From Pseudopedobacter sp. (GTDB taxonomy: Bacteria; Bacteroidota; Bacteroidia; Sphingobacteriales; Sphingobacteriaceae), in assembly GCA_014378285.1 (NCBI GenBank), contig JACMNZ010000221.1:1-24363 (forward strand): 24,363 nucleotides of DNA. The letters are read 5' to 3'. Shown piece after piece: positions 15,073 to 22,399 of the stretch. The notes beneath the pieces were generated by a model. That model worked only from the letters and a program-made list of their open reading frames with translations. It did not search any database and was not told where the DNA came from. Made by a program: the position numbers and the translations under genes. The number at the start of each line of letters is the position of its first letter. Position 1 is the stretch's first letter.

Positions 15073-16530
15073 TTAAAATGCTAATTTATTATTTACTTGG
15101 GCAATTAAAGTATCAACCGCCGCCGCAGAAATATTTAATATTGGTTTAGGGTAAACCCCGATGATAATGATCAATGCGCAAATAATGCCCATAACCAAAA
15201 CTTCGCTCCCCTTTATATCCTTAAATGTTGAGGTCAAATTGTTTAAGTCGCCCTGCATTACGTGTTTATACATCCTCAACATATAAACCGCCCCAAAAAT
15301 AATAGTAAGGCCTGCAATGGCTGCAAACCAAATTTGATATTGGTAAACGGCGTTCAGCAATAGAAACTCGCCAATAAAGCCGTTAGTTAAAGGCAAAGCA
15401 ACCGTCCCTAAAATTATAATCAATAAAGCGATGGCCAATTTTGGGGCTACTTTAGCAATACCGCCCATTTGTGAAGAATCTTGTGTATTTAATCTGTTGA
15501 TGATGATATCCATCGCAAAGAATAAACCTATTACATTGATACCGTGATTTAACATCTGGATAATTCCACCTTGAACACCTTCGGCATTCCATGCAAAAAT
15601 ACCTGCTGCAATTAAACCAACGTGGGCAATAGAAGAATAAGCAACCAAACGCTTAATTTCTTTTTGCTTAAAGGCGATGATGGAAGCGTAAACGATTCCG
15701 ATAATAGAGAGAATGATAACTAATTGCTTCCACTCCATAAAACCGATAGGCACAATTGGAATCAACCACCTAATAACACCATAAATGCCCATTTTCAGCA
15801 TAATACCGGCCAACAACATTGTTCCCATTGTAGGAGCTGTTGTATAAGTATCTGGTTGCCAAGTATGAAAAGGGAAAACAGGCATTTTAATAGCGAAGGC
15901 TATAAAGAAGCACCAAAATAACCAGCTTTGGGTTACCGAATCTAAATCTAAGGCATAAAAAGCATCGATATCATAAGTATTACCTGTTGTTTGTAAATGC
16001 AAATAAATAATACCTAAAAGCATAAATAAAGAACCTGCAAAAGTGTAAATGAAAAACTTCATATTTACACGTATACGATCTACACCTCCCCAAACTGCAC
16101 AAATAAAATATATTGGAATCAAAGCGATTTCCCAACCGACATAAAACAAAAATCCATCTAAAGCTGTAAAAACAATCAGCAAACCAAACTGCATAAAAAG
16201 CACTAAAGCATATAATGCGGAAGAATTATTGAAAGTTCTGTTGAATGAAGAAAGGATAATTAAAGGAATTAAACCCGTAGTCAAAAGCACCATTATCATG
16301 CTAATACCATCTATACCAGCTTTAAAGTGAATCCCAAACTGTGAAATCCAAGGATAATCTACCACAAACTGGCGACTATCATCAGGGACAAACTTGGTTA
16401 GCAATACAACTGCATAGGCAAGCGTAATTAAAGAGCTAATAAATGCCGTTTGTTTTGCTGCCTTTTTATTGAGTAAACAGGCTAACGAACCAATAAGAGG
16501 AAAAACCAATAAGAGTAATAAATTATCCAT
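15073..16530 (-). CDS. nuoM: NADH-quinone oxidoreductase subunit M
   Basis: Antiporter-like membrane subunit of complex I that contributes one proton-translocation path. Its 485 residues are standard length. FYVGWEIALIPIYFICAVWGG holds the TM5 glutamate, AFAIKMPVFPFHTWQPDTYTTAPT the TM7 lysine and the signature following it, and VAYSSIAHVGLIAAGIFAW the TM8/broken-helix region. ATG start 16528-16530. It lies 20 bp after nuoL and 8 bp before nuoN, consistent with one transcript. Confident. Confidence 0.97.
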   Translation of the reverse strand: MDNLLLLLVFPLIGSLACLLNKKAAKQTAFISSLITLAYAVVLLTKFVPDDSRQFVVDYPWISQFGIHFKAGIDGISMIMVLLTTGLIPLIILSSFNRTFNNSSALYALVLFMQFGLLIVFTALDGFLFYVGWEIALIPIYFICAVWGGVDRIRVNMKFFIYTFAGSLFMLLGIIYLHLQTTGNTYDIDAFYALDLDSVTQSWLFWCFFIAFAIKMPVFPFHTWQPDTYTTAPTMGTMLLAGIMLKMGIYGVIRWLIPIVPIGFMEWKQLVIILSIIGIVYASIIAFKQKEIKRLVAYSSIAHVGLIAAGIFAWNAEGVQGGIIQMLNHGINVIGLFFAMDIIINRLNTQDSSQMGGIAKVAPKLAIALLIIILGTVALPLTNGFIGEFLLLNAVYQYQIWFAAIAGLTIIFGAVYMLRMYKHVMQGDLNNLTSTFKDIKGSEVLVMGIICALIIIIGVYPKPILNISAAAVDTLIAQVNNKLAF

Positions 16531-16550
16531 CTATATTTTAATTCAGAACC

Positions 16551-18452
16551 TTAAAATTTTAAAAAACTATATACCAAAAGCACTACCACACCAATTACCA
16601 TCGCAAAAATGTAAAAACCTACATTTCCTGTTTGTAGCAATCTGAAACCTTTACTCGCTTCTATCGGGCCTTCTCCTAAGCCATTTATCACACCATCTAT
16701 TCCAGATTTTTCAATAACTTTAAAGAAAAAGCCTGAAAGTGAATCTAACGGTTTTTGAATAATGGCCGCATAAAACTCATCAAAATAAAACTTGTTGTAA
16801 GATATTTTGGCTAAAGCCGATCGAGGCTCGCTATCCATAACTGGCACATGACTATTTTTAATATACTTGATGTAAGCATAAATAATCGCAACAATAACAC
16901 CTCCAACAGAGACCGCCATTAACACATATTCTGTAGAATGACTTAAAGCCAATTCTGACATTCTTGTCCCAGAACCTTCAAAAACTGGAGCTAAATAACC
17001 AGCTAACCAATGAGAACCGCCTAAAACTTCTGGAACACCTATAAAACCACCAATCACAGAAAGTATAGCTAAAACTATCAAAGGAATAGTCATTGAAATT
17101 GGCGATTCATGTAAATGATTTTTTTGTTCTTCGCTCCCGCGGAAACTACCCCAAAAGGTTAAAAACATCATCCTGAACATGTAAAATGCAGTTAACATCG
17201 CACCCAAAACACCAATTATCCAAAGTACTTGATTATGCTCGTAAACATGAGCCAAAATATCATCCTTAGAAAAGAAACCTGAAAATGGGGGCAAGCCAGA
17301 AATTGCCAAAGTTCCCATTAACATGGTGATGAAAGTAATAGGAAGTTTCTTTTTTAAACCACCCATTTTTCTCATATCCTGCTCGTTACCCATGGCATGA
17401 ATAACAGAACCTGCACCTAAAAATAATAAAGCTTTAAAGAATGCGTGAGTTAACACGTGGAAAAAAGCTCCTGTATAAGCCCCAACTCCCAATCCTAAAA
17501 ACATATAACCTAACTGAGAAACTGTTGAATAGGCCAATACTTTTTTAATATCTGTTTGTGTGATTGCAATTATCGCGGCAATAATAGCTGTTGCTAAACC
17601 AATTACCGCAATAATGCTCATGGTAACAGGAGATAGAGTAAACAAAATGTTTGACCTTGCAATCATATAAATACCTGCCGTAACCATGGTTGCGGCGTGT
17701 ATCAATGCAGAAACCGGAGTTGGACCAGCCATTGCATCTGGCAACCAAGTGAATAAAGGTAATTGTGCCGATTTTCCTGTTGCTCCTATAAATAGTAAAA
17801 TCGTGATTAATGTTAATGTTGCATCTCCGGAAATCATGGATTGCGCTTTTGGAAAAATTTCAGAAAAAGAAGTGCTTCCAAAAGTTGCGATGATAACAAA
17901 AACACCGATTAAAAAACCTAAATCTCCAATCCTGTTTATGATAAAAGCTTTCTTTGCAGCATCGGCGTAAGCACCATTTGTAAACCAAAAACCTATTAAA
18001 AGGTAAGAGCATAAACCTACGCCTTCCCAACCAATAAACATGATTACATAATTGGAACCTAAAACCAATAATAACATGAAGAAAATGAAGAGGTTTAAAT
18101 AGGAAAAGAATTTCCCAAAACCTGCATCATGACTCATGTAGCCTGTAGAATAAATATGTATCAATGAACCAATTCCAGTGATAATCAACAACATTAAAAT
18201 ACTTAATTGATCTATTTGGAAAGAAAAAGGGATATCAATGCCGCCAACTTTTATCCAGTCAAAAAGATGGATGATTGCAGGAGTAGCGCTATCAAATTGA
18301 AAAAATATACCTAAACTTATTATAAAAGAAGCAATTACTGCTGAGCTGGCAACAATTCCAATAACCGCTTTAGGAAGCACATTTCTACCTAAACCGCAAA
18401 TTAAGAATCCGATAAAAGGGAATAAAGGGATTAACCAAACTAAATCTATCAT
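16551..18452 (-). CDS. nuoL: NADH-quinone oxidoreductase subunit L
   Basis: Largest antiporter-like subunit of complex I, at the tip of the membrane arm, with the long C-terminal lateral helix. From the ATG at 18450-18452 it has 633 residues; a TTG directly before it (18453-18455) would add one residue but the ATG is preferred. FIGWEGVGLCSYLLIGFW carries the TM5 glutamate, GATGKSAQLPLFTWLPDAM the TM7 lysine and PVSALIHAATMVTAGIYM the following signature. FKALLFLGAGSVIHAMGNEQ is also typical. It is 16 bp after nuoK and 20 bp before nuoM. Confident. Confidence 0.97.
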   Translation of the reverse strand: MIDLVWLIPLFPFIGFLICGLGRNVLPKAVIGIVASSAVIASFIISLGIFFQFDSATPAIIHLFDWIKVGGIDIPFSFQIDQLSILMLLIITGIGSLIHIYSTGYMSHDAGFGKFFSYLNLFIFFMLLLVLGSNYVIMFIGWEGVGLCSYLLIGFWFTNGAYADAAKKAFIINRIGDLGFLIGVFVIIATFGSTSFSEIFPKAQSMISGDATLTLITILLFIGATGKSAQLPLFTWLPDAMAGPTPVSALIHAATMVTAGIYMIARSNILFTLSPVTMSIIAVIGLATAIIAAIIAITQTDIKKVLAYSTVSQLGYMFLGLGVGAYTGAFFHVLTHAFFKALLFLGAGSVIHAMGNEQDMRKMGGLKKKLPITFITMLMGTLAISGLPPFSGFFSKDDILAHVYEHNQVLWIIGVLGAMLTAFYMFRMMFLTFWGSFRGSEEQKNHLHESPISMTIPLIVLAILSVIGGFIGVPEVLGGSHWLAGYLAPVFEGSGTRMSELALSHSTEYVLMAVSVGGVIVAIIYAYIKYIKNSHVPVMDSEPRSALAKISYNKFYFDEFYAAIIQKPLDSLSGFFFKVIEKSGIDGVINGLGEGPIEASKGFRLLQTGNVGFYIFAMVIGVVVLLVYSFLKF

Positions 18453-18468
18453 CAAGCTTTATAAAAAA

Positions 18469-18798
18469 TTACCACTTTAACCTATTCAAAATATTTATAT
18501 CGATGGAACTGGTATTCCTGTAAACCATCACAATAATTGCCAAACCAATGGCTACCTCGGCCGCAGCCAAAGCCATAATAAAAAACACGAAAACCTGACC
18601 AGAAGCATCTCCACTGTAAGCAGAGAAAGCTGCCAATAATAAGTTTACCGCATTTAACATCAATTCAATCGACATGAAAATAATGATGGCGTTTCTTCTT
18701 ATCAAAACCCCCACCACACCGATTGTAAAAATAATTGCACTCAATAATATATAATGATTAAGTGGAACTACTTGAATTGTTGCGCTGATATTATCCAT
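18469..18798 (-). CDS. nuoK: NADH-quinone oxidoreductase subunit K
   Basis: Small three-helix membrane subunit of complex I, 109 residues. NHYILLSAIIFTIGVVGVLI forms TM1, RRNAIIIFMSIELMLNAVNL TM2 with the conserved proton-pathway Glu, and FFIMALAAAEVAIGLAIIVM TM3 with the second Glu. ATG start 18796-18798. It overlaps the end of nuoJ by 8 bp, so translation is probably coupled. Confident. Confidence 0.97.
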   Translation of the reverse strand: MDNISATIQVVPLNHYILLSAIIFTIGVVGVLIRRNAIIIFMSIELMLNAVNLLLAAFSAYSGDASGQVFVFFIMALAAAEVAIGLAIIVMVYRNTSSIDINILNRLKW

Positions 18799-19294
18799 TG
18801 TTAGTTCTTTTATCTTTTTTAGCTAATAAAACTGCCCCAACCATCGCAGAAAGCAACAGCAAGGATGAAAGCTCAAAAGGTAATAGAAACTCACTGAAGA
18901 GTACCTTACCTAAATTTTCCACCAAGCCAATCTCAGAGTTTGGTGTTGCGCTTACTCCTGTTGTCTGTAATGCGTGGATTGAACCTACCAAAGTGACTAA
19001 TAAAGTCACCCCAGCAATTACCCCTATTATCTTTATCAAATTAGATTTCATGGGTTCCGTTTCTTCGTTCAAATTCATCAACATCAATACAAAGAGAAAA
19101 AGCACCATAATTGCCCCCATATAAACGATAAAGTTTACAACGGCTAAAAATTGTGCGTTCAGTAATATGTAGTGAATGGTAAAAGTGAAAAACGTAGCGA
19201 TGAGAGACAGCACACTATATACAGGATTTTTAGTGAAAATCACTAAAAGTGAGAACAGTATGGTGAGAAATGCAACAAAGTAAAATAAACTCAT
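18791..19294 (-). CDS. nuoJ: NADH-quinone oxidoreductase subunit J
   Basis: Five-helix membrane subunit of complex I with the pi-bulge helix that links quinone reduction to pumping. From the ATG at 19292-19294 it has 167 residues, beginning MSLFYFVAFLTILFSLLVIF. A longer frame reaches a TTG at 19333, but that codon lies inside a TACCTTTG promoter-like element and would add a polar extension before TM1, so the ATG is preferred. VNFIVYMGAIMVLFLFVLML is the conserved NuoJ helix. It overlaps nuoK by 8 bp and follows nuoI after 79 bp. Confident in the product, fairly confident in the start. Confidence 0.94.
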   Translation of the reverse strand: MSLFYFVAFLTILFSLLVIFTKNPVYSVLSLIATFFTFTIHYILLNAQFLAVVNFIVYMGAIMVLFLFVLMLMNLNEETEPMKSNLIKIIGVIAGVTLLVTLVGSIHALQTTGVSATPNSEIGLVENLGKVLFSEFLLPFELSSLLLLSAMVGAVLLAKKDKRTNNG

Positions 19295-19330
19295 ATCGTA
19301 TGCAACGGTGTTACCTTTTTGATTGAAGCG

Positions 19331-19338
19331 CAAAGGTA
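19331..19338 (-). promoter_or_regulatory. Putative internal promoter element upstream of nuoJ
   Basis: The minus strand reads TACCTTTG followed by CG, identical to the element before typA and a perfect TAnnTTTG match. It lies 36 bp upstream of the nuoJ ATG in the 79-bp nuoI-nuoJ gap. A TTTG stands 11 bp further upstream, too close for a normal -33 box. It may drive the membrane-arm genes nuoJ-N separately. Confidence 0.5.
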
Positions 19339-19373
19339 AAAATTTTGATCAAAGAATATTAATAAATAGAAAC

Positions 19374-19898
19374 CTAAACTTTTGCACCTTTTAAAGCTTC
19401 TAATTCGTCAATTGGCATTTCTACCAATTTATCTTTTCCGTAGATGAAATCTTTACGTAAATAATCGGCAGGAACAATTGGCCCATCTAAATAAATTGCT
19501 TCTTTAGGGCAAGCTTCCTCACATAAACCACAAAAAATGCAACGCAACATGTTAATTTCATAAACAGCGGCATATTTCTCTTCCCGGTATAAATGCTCTT
19601 CCCCTTTTTCACGCTCGGCAGAAATCATTGTAATGGCTTCAGCAGGACAAGACAATGCGCATAAACCGCAAGCGGTGCAACGTTCTCTTCCATCTTCATC
19701 ACGTTTAAGCGAGTGCATTCCTCTCCAGTTTTCAGAAAACTCACGTTCCTCCTCTGGATAACGGATAGTTTCCTTCTTTTTAAACATGTGCATAAAAGTA
19801 ATGCCCATCCCTTTGAAAATAGCAGGCAAGTAAATGCGCTCCCAAAAATTCATTGGTTTTTGTTCTAATACTTTTCTTCTTCCACTTAATGATTCCAT
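19374..19898 (-). CDS. nuoI: NADH-quinone oxidoreductase subunit I
   Basis: Peripheral subunit of complex I carrying clusters N6a and N6b, which pass electrons from NuoG towards NuoB. From ATG 19896-19898 it has 174 residues; an alternative ATG at 19902-19904 adds Met-Leu. Two ferredoxin-type [4Fe-4S] motifs are seen: C74-x2-C77-x2-C80-x3-C84-P and C120-x2-C123-x2-C126-x3-C130-P. The N-terminal amphipathic part (FWERIYLPAIFKGMGITF) attaches to the membrane arm. It is separated from nuoH by 119 bp holding an inverted repeat, and from nuoJ by 79 bp. Confident. Confidence 0.96.
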   Translation of the reverse strand: MESLSGRRKVLEQKPMNFWERIYLPAIFKGMGITFMHMFKKKETIRYPEEEREFSENWRGMHSLKRDEDGRERCTACGLCALSCPAEAITMISAEREKGEEHLYREEKYAAVYEINMLRCIFCGLCEEACPKEAIYLDGPIVPADYLRKDFIYGKDKLVEMPIDELEALKGAKV

Positions 19899-19955
19899 CA
19901 GCATCTATTATTTTTTGTCTCTTCCGTTTTTATCACATTGAACGGAGTAATTTTT

Positions 19956-20015
19956 CATCCTGTACGGAGTCGAAGGATAATTAATAATTGAGCTTCGACT
20001 ACGCTCGGCCTGACG
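19956..20015. repeat. Imperfect inverted repeat between nuoH and nuoI
   Basis: AGTCGAAG at 19968-19975 pairs with CTTCGACT at 19993-20000, with partial pairing further out (CTGTACGG against CCGAGCG-like sequence). The arms resemble the dispersed 'CTTCGACT-CGCTC' palindromes I recall from many Bacteroidota genomes. The right arm reaches within 3 bp of the nuoH stop, so it can form a hairpin in the mRNA directly after nuoH. Confidence 0.65.
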
Positions 20016-20017
20016 CA

Positions 20018-21055
20018 CTATAATTTATCTACTACAGTAATTACGATTGCGGTAATTACGATGTTGGCAATTGCCAACGGTATTAATATTTTCCAGCCCA
20101 AATCCATTAACTGATCGTAACGGAAACGCGGGATTGTCCACCTTACCCACATAAAGAAAAATATGAAGGCAATAATTTTGATGAACATCACGGCAACGCC
20201 AATTACAGGTCCCCAAGTTGGCCCTAACAAAGAGTTTACAGCATCCATTCCGGGATAATTGTATCCTCCAAAATACAGTACTGCCATTACTGCCGAAGAA
20301 ACAAACATGTTGATATATTCCGCAAACATATAAGCTCCCATTTTAAAGGCAGAATATTCGGTATTATATCCTCCAATTAATTCGGTCTCACACTCTGGTA
20401 AATCAAAAGGAACACGATTAGTCTCGGCAAAAGCACAAATAATAAAGATTAAAAAGCCCAAAGGCTGATAAATCACATTCCAATGCCAGCTATGTTGCTG
20501 TTCTGCAATTTCTTTAAAACTTAGGGTATTTGTAACCAACAGTAAAGCAATTATAGAAAGCCCCATAGCGATCTCATAACTGATGTTTTGAGAAGCACCA
20601 CGGACAGCGCCCATTAAAGAATATTTATTGTTGGAAGCCCAGCCTCCAATCATAATTCCGTAAACACCTAAAGAAACAACCCCAAAAATATAAAGAATGC
20701 CAACGTTAATATCGGTTACTTGCAAAGGAACAGTCTTACCAAAAAGTTCAATATTTTGACCGAAGGGAATAACCGCTGTTCCTAAAAATGAGACTAATAA
20801 TGCTAGAGATGGTCCAGCTATAAAAAGCCATTTATTAGAACCACTAGGAATAATTTCTTCCTTAAAAAACATTTTACCACCATCGGCCAATGGCTGTAAC
20901 AAACCGAAAATACCTGCTCTGTTTGGCCCAACTCTGTCTTGCAACCAAGCTGCAACCTTACGCTCAAGCCAAGTAGAATAGGCCGCAATACTTAATGTTA
21001 GTACAAAAAGTACGGTTACTAAAATTAATTTCTCAAATAAAAATGCTAGTTCCAT
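20018..21055 (-). CDS. nuoH: NADH-quinone oxidoreductase subunit H
   Basis: Membrane subunit of complex I that forms much of the quinone-binding chamber at the junction of the two arms. It has 345 residues and about eight hydrophobic helices. Signatures are WLERKVAAWLQDRVGPNRAG near the N-terminus, GIMIGGWASNNKYSLMGAVR, and ETNRVPFDLPECETELIGGY with its acidic cluster. ATG start 21053-21055 shares a base with the nuoG stop (TAATG), so translation is coupled. A repeat-containing gap follows before nuoI. Confident. Confidence 0.97.
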   Translation of the reverse strand: MELAFLFEKLILVTVLFVLTLSIAAYSTWLERKVAAWLQDRVGPNRAGIFGLLQPLADGGKMFFKEEIIPSGSNKWLFIAGPSLALLVSFLGTAVIPFGQNIELFGKTVPLQVTDINVGILYIFGVVSLGVYGIMIGGWASNNKYSLMGAVRGASQNISYEIAMGLSIIALLLVTNTLSFKEIAEQQHSWHWNVIYQPLGFLIFIICAFAETNRVPFDLPECETELIGGYNTEYSAFKMGAYMFAEYINMFVSSAVMAVLYFGGYNYPGMDAVNSLLGPTWGPVIGVAVMFIKIIAFIFFFMWVRWTIPRFRYDQLMDLGWKILIPLAIANIVITAIVITVVDKL

Positions 21056-22059
21056 TAAAATTTAGTTGCTCTTTCAAATTGTTCTTTATTCGCCTCTTGT
21101 AGTTCCAAGTTTTTCTTAATTACTTGTGCTGGTTGTAATTCTTCGTAATGATTAGAATTAATTACCGAAAGGCGAGAAACTTTCCTCGGTCCTTCAATTA
21201 TCCAATCATTAGTTGCTTTTTTATCAAAGCGGCAAGTGTTACAGATAAATTCTTCTACTTCACCAAACTCATCTTTCCTTGCGGTCACTCTTAACACCTC
21301 TTCGCCTTTATACCAAAGCGTTACTTTACCGTTGCAAGTTGGGCAATCTCTATGCGCTTCTACAGGTTTTGTAAACCAAACCCTGTTCTTAAACCTAAAA
21401 GTTTTATCAGTTAAGGCACCAACAGGGCAAACATCAATCACGTTTCCAGAGAAATCGTTGTCAATTGCTTTCTCTATGTAAGTAGATATTTCAGAATGAT
21501 CTCCACGCCCCAAAATACCATGAACACGTTTTTGAGTTATTTGGTCTGCAACAAAAACACATCGGTAGCATAAAATACAACGCGTCATGTGTAATTGAAT
21601 TTTATCACCAATGTCTATTTTCTCAAAAGTTCTACGGTCAAACTCATAACGAGTAGCCTCTGCGCCATGTTCATAAGCTAAATCCTGTAAATGACATTCA
21701 CCCGCTTGATCACAAATTGGACAATCTAAAGGGTGGTTAATCAATAACATTTCTACCACACCTTTTCTAGCTTCCACCACTTCTGGCGAAGTGATATTTT
21801 GGACTTCCATCCCGTCCATCACGTTGGTACGGCAGCTTGCCACTAATTTAGGCATCGGACGGGGGTCTTTTTCAGAACCTTTACTCACCTTTACCAAACA
21901 AGTACGGCACTTGCCTCCACTACCTTCCAATTTGGAATAATAGCACATTGCAGGAGGCACAATGTCTCCACCAATCTGACGAGCAGCGTTCAAAATACTT
22001 GTTCCCGGCTCTACTTCCGTCGGGATTCCATCTATTGTTACTTTAATTTTATCAGCCAA
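21055..22059 (-). CDS. nuoG: NADH-quinone oxidoreductase subunit G, short form (Fe-S protein)
   Basis: Fe-S relay subunit of the complex I peripheral arm. Only 334 residues, against about 700-900 in many bacteria: the molybdopterin-oxidoreductase-like domain is absent, as I recall for other Bacteroidota. Ligands: [2Fe-2S] C39, C51, C54, C76; His-Cys3 cluster H109, C113, C116, C122; [4Fe-4S] C161, C164, C167, C211; then a four-Cys group C239, C242, C273, C276 where the N7-type cluster or a zinc site could sit. The start is TTG at 22057-22059 (TTG GCT GAT AAA): no ATG lies upstream in frame before a stop at 22099-22101, and ADKIKVTIDG is the expected N-terminus. It overlaps nuoH by 1 bp; a 340-bp repeat-filled gap separates it from nuoF. 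Confidence 0.93.
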   Translation of the reverse strand: MADKIKVTIDGIPTEVEPGTSILNAARQIGGDIVPPAMCYYSKLEGSGGKCRTCLVKVSKGSEKDPRPMPKLVASCRTNVMDGMEVQNITSPEVVEARKGVVEMLLINHPLDCPICDQAGECHLQDLAYEHGAEATRYEFDRRTFEKIDIGDKIQLHMTRCILCYRCVFVADQITQKRVHGILGRGDHSEISTYIEKAIDNDFSGNVIDVCPVGALTDKTFRFKNRVWFTKPVEAHRDCPTCNGKVTLWYKGEEVLRVTARKDEFGEVEEFICNTCRFDKKATNDWIIEGPRKVSRLSVINSNHYEELQPAQVIKKNLELQEANKEQFERATKF

Positions 22060-22399
22060 TTTTAAAATTTTTAAACTGTTTGATGTTGTTGTGCAAACCT
22101 AGGTTTGCGTGTTTATTTGTCAGCAGGTAACCCGAGGGTTGCATCTACAGTTTTATTTGGGCGTTCGGGCGGGCTTTCCACTATATCTTTTTTGTCTTAT
22201 TCTTCAACTCCTTTAAGAATGACAAAAAAGGATGTCGTTTCAATCCCTAACGCAAAACCTTCTTATTCCATTTCTTCATGCTGATGATTATTAGTGGTAT
22301 TACACTACTAATGCTAAATCTCGCGTGGCTATCTATTTGTGTGATGTCTCCTTGCGTCGACATGACGAGTTTTGTCAAGTTGAGTGGAGTTAACAAACC
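22060..22399. repeat. 340-bp gap between nuoF and nuoG: mosaic of palindromic repeats
   Basis: No gene is seen. The stretch holds a perfect 16-bp palindrome GCAAACCTAGGTTTGC (22093-22108), a short hairpin AACCC-GA-GGGTT (22129-22140), a long imperfect hairpin (22161-22253), ATTAGT/ACTAAT (22290-22295 with 22307-22312), and a REP-like segment GTCGACATGACGAG near 22356-22370. Several of these resemble dispersed intergenic repeats of Bacteroidota as I remember them. It looks like repeat elements that accumulated at one junction. Confidence 0.65.
22161..22253. repeat. Long imperfect hairpin element
   Basis: Outer arms GCGTT (22161-22165) and AACGC (22249-22253) enclose an inner stem. TCTTTTTTGTC (22186-22196) plus ATTCTT (22199-22204) pairs with AAGAAT (22215-22220) plus GACAAAAAAGG (22221-22231), with a 2-nt bulge and a 10-nt loop. 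The flanks (GGGCTTTCCACTATATC, TTTCAATCCCTAACGC) match a repeat type I recall as common in Bacteroidota intergenic DNA. Confidence 0.6.

Noticed and set aside
19295..19333. Thirteen-residue N-terminal extension of nuoJ from a TTG
   Set aside because: The TTG overlaps the promoter-like octamer and the extension is polar, before a normal TM1 at the ATG.
21055..22059. nuoG as a truncated pseudogene
   Set aside because: All cluster ligands are intact, the stop overlaps the nuoH start, and short NuoG appears normal in this phylum.
22060..22399. Remnant of a gene or insertion sequence between nuoF and nuoG
   Set aside because: No open frame of note, no transposase-like peptide and no flanking target duplication seen; palindromic repeats explain it better.
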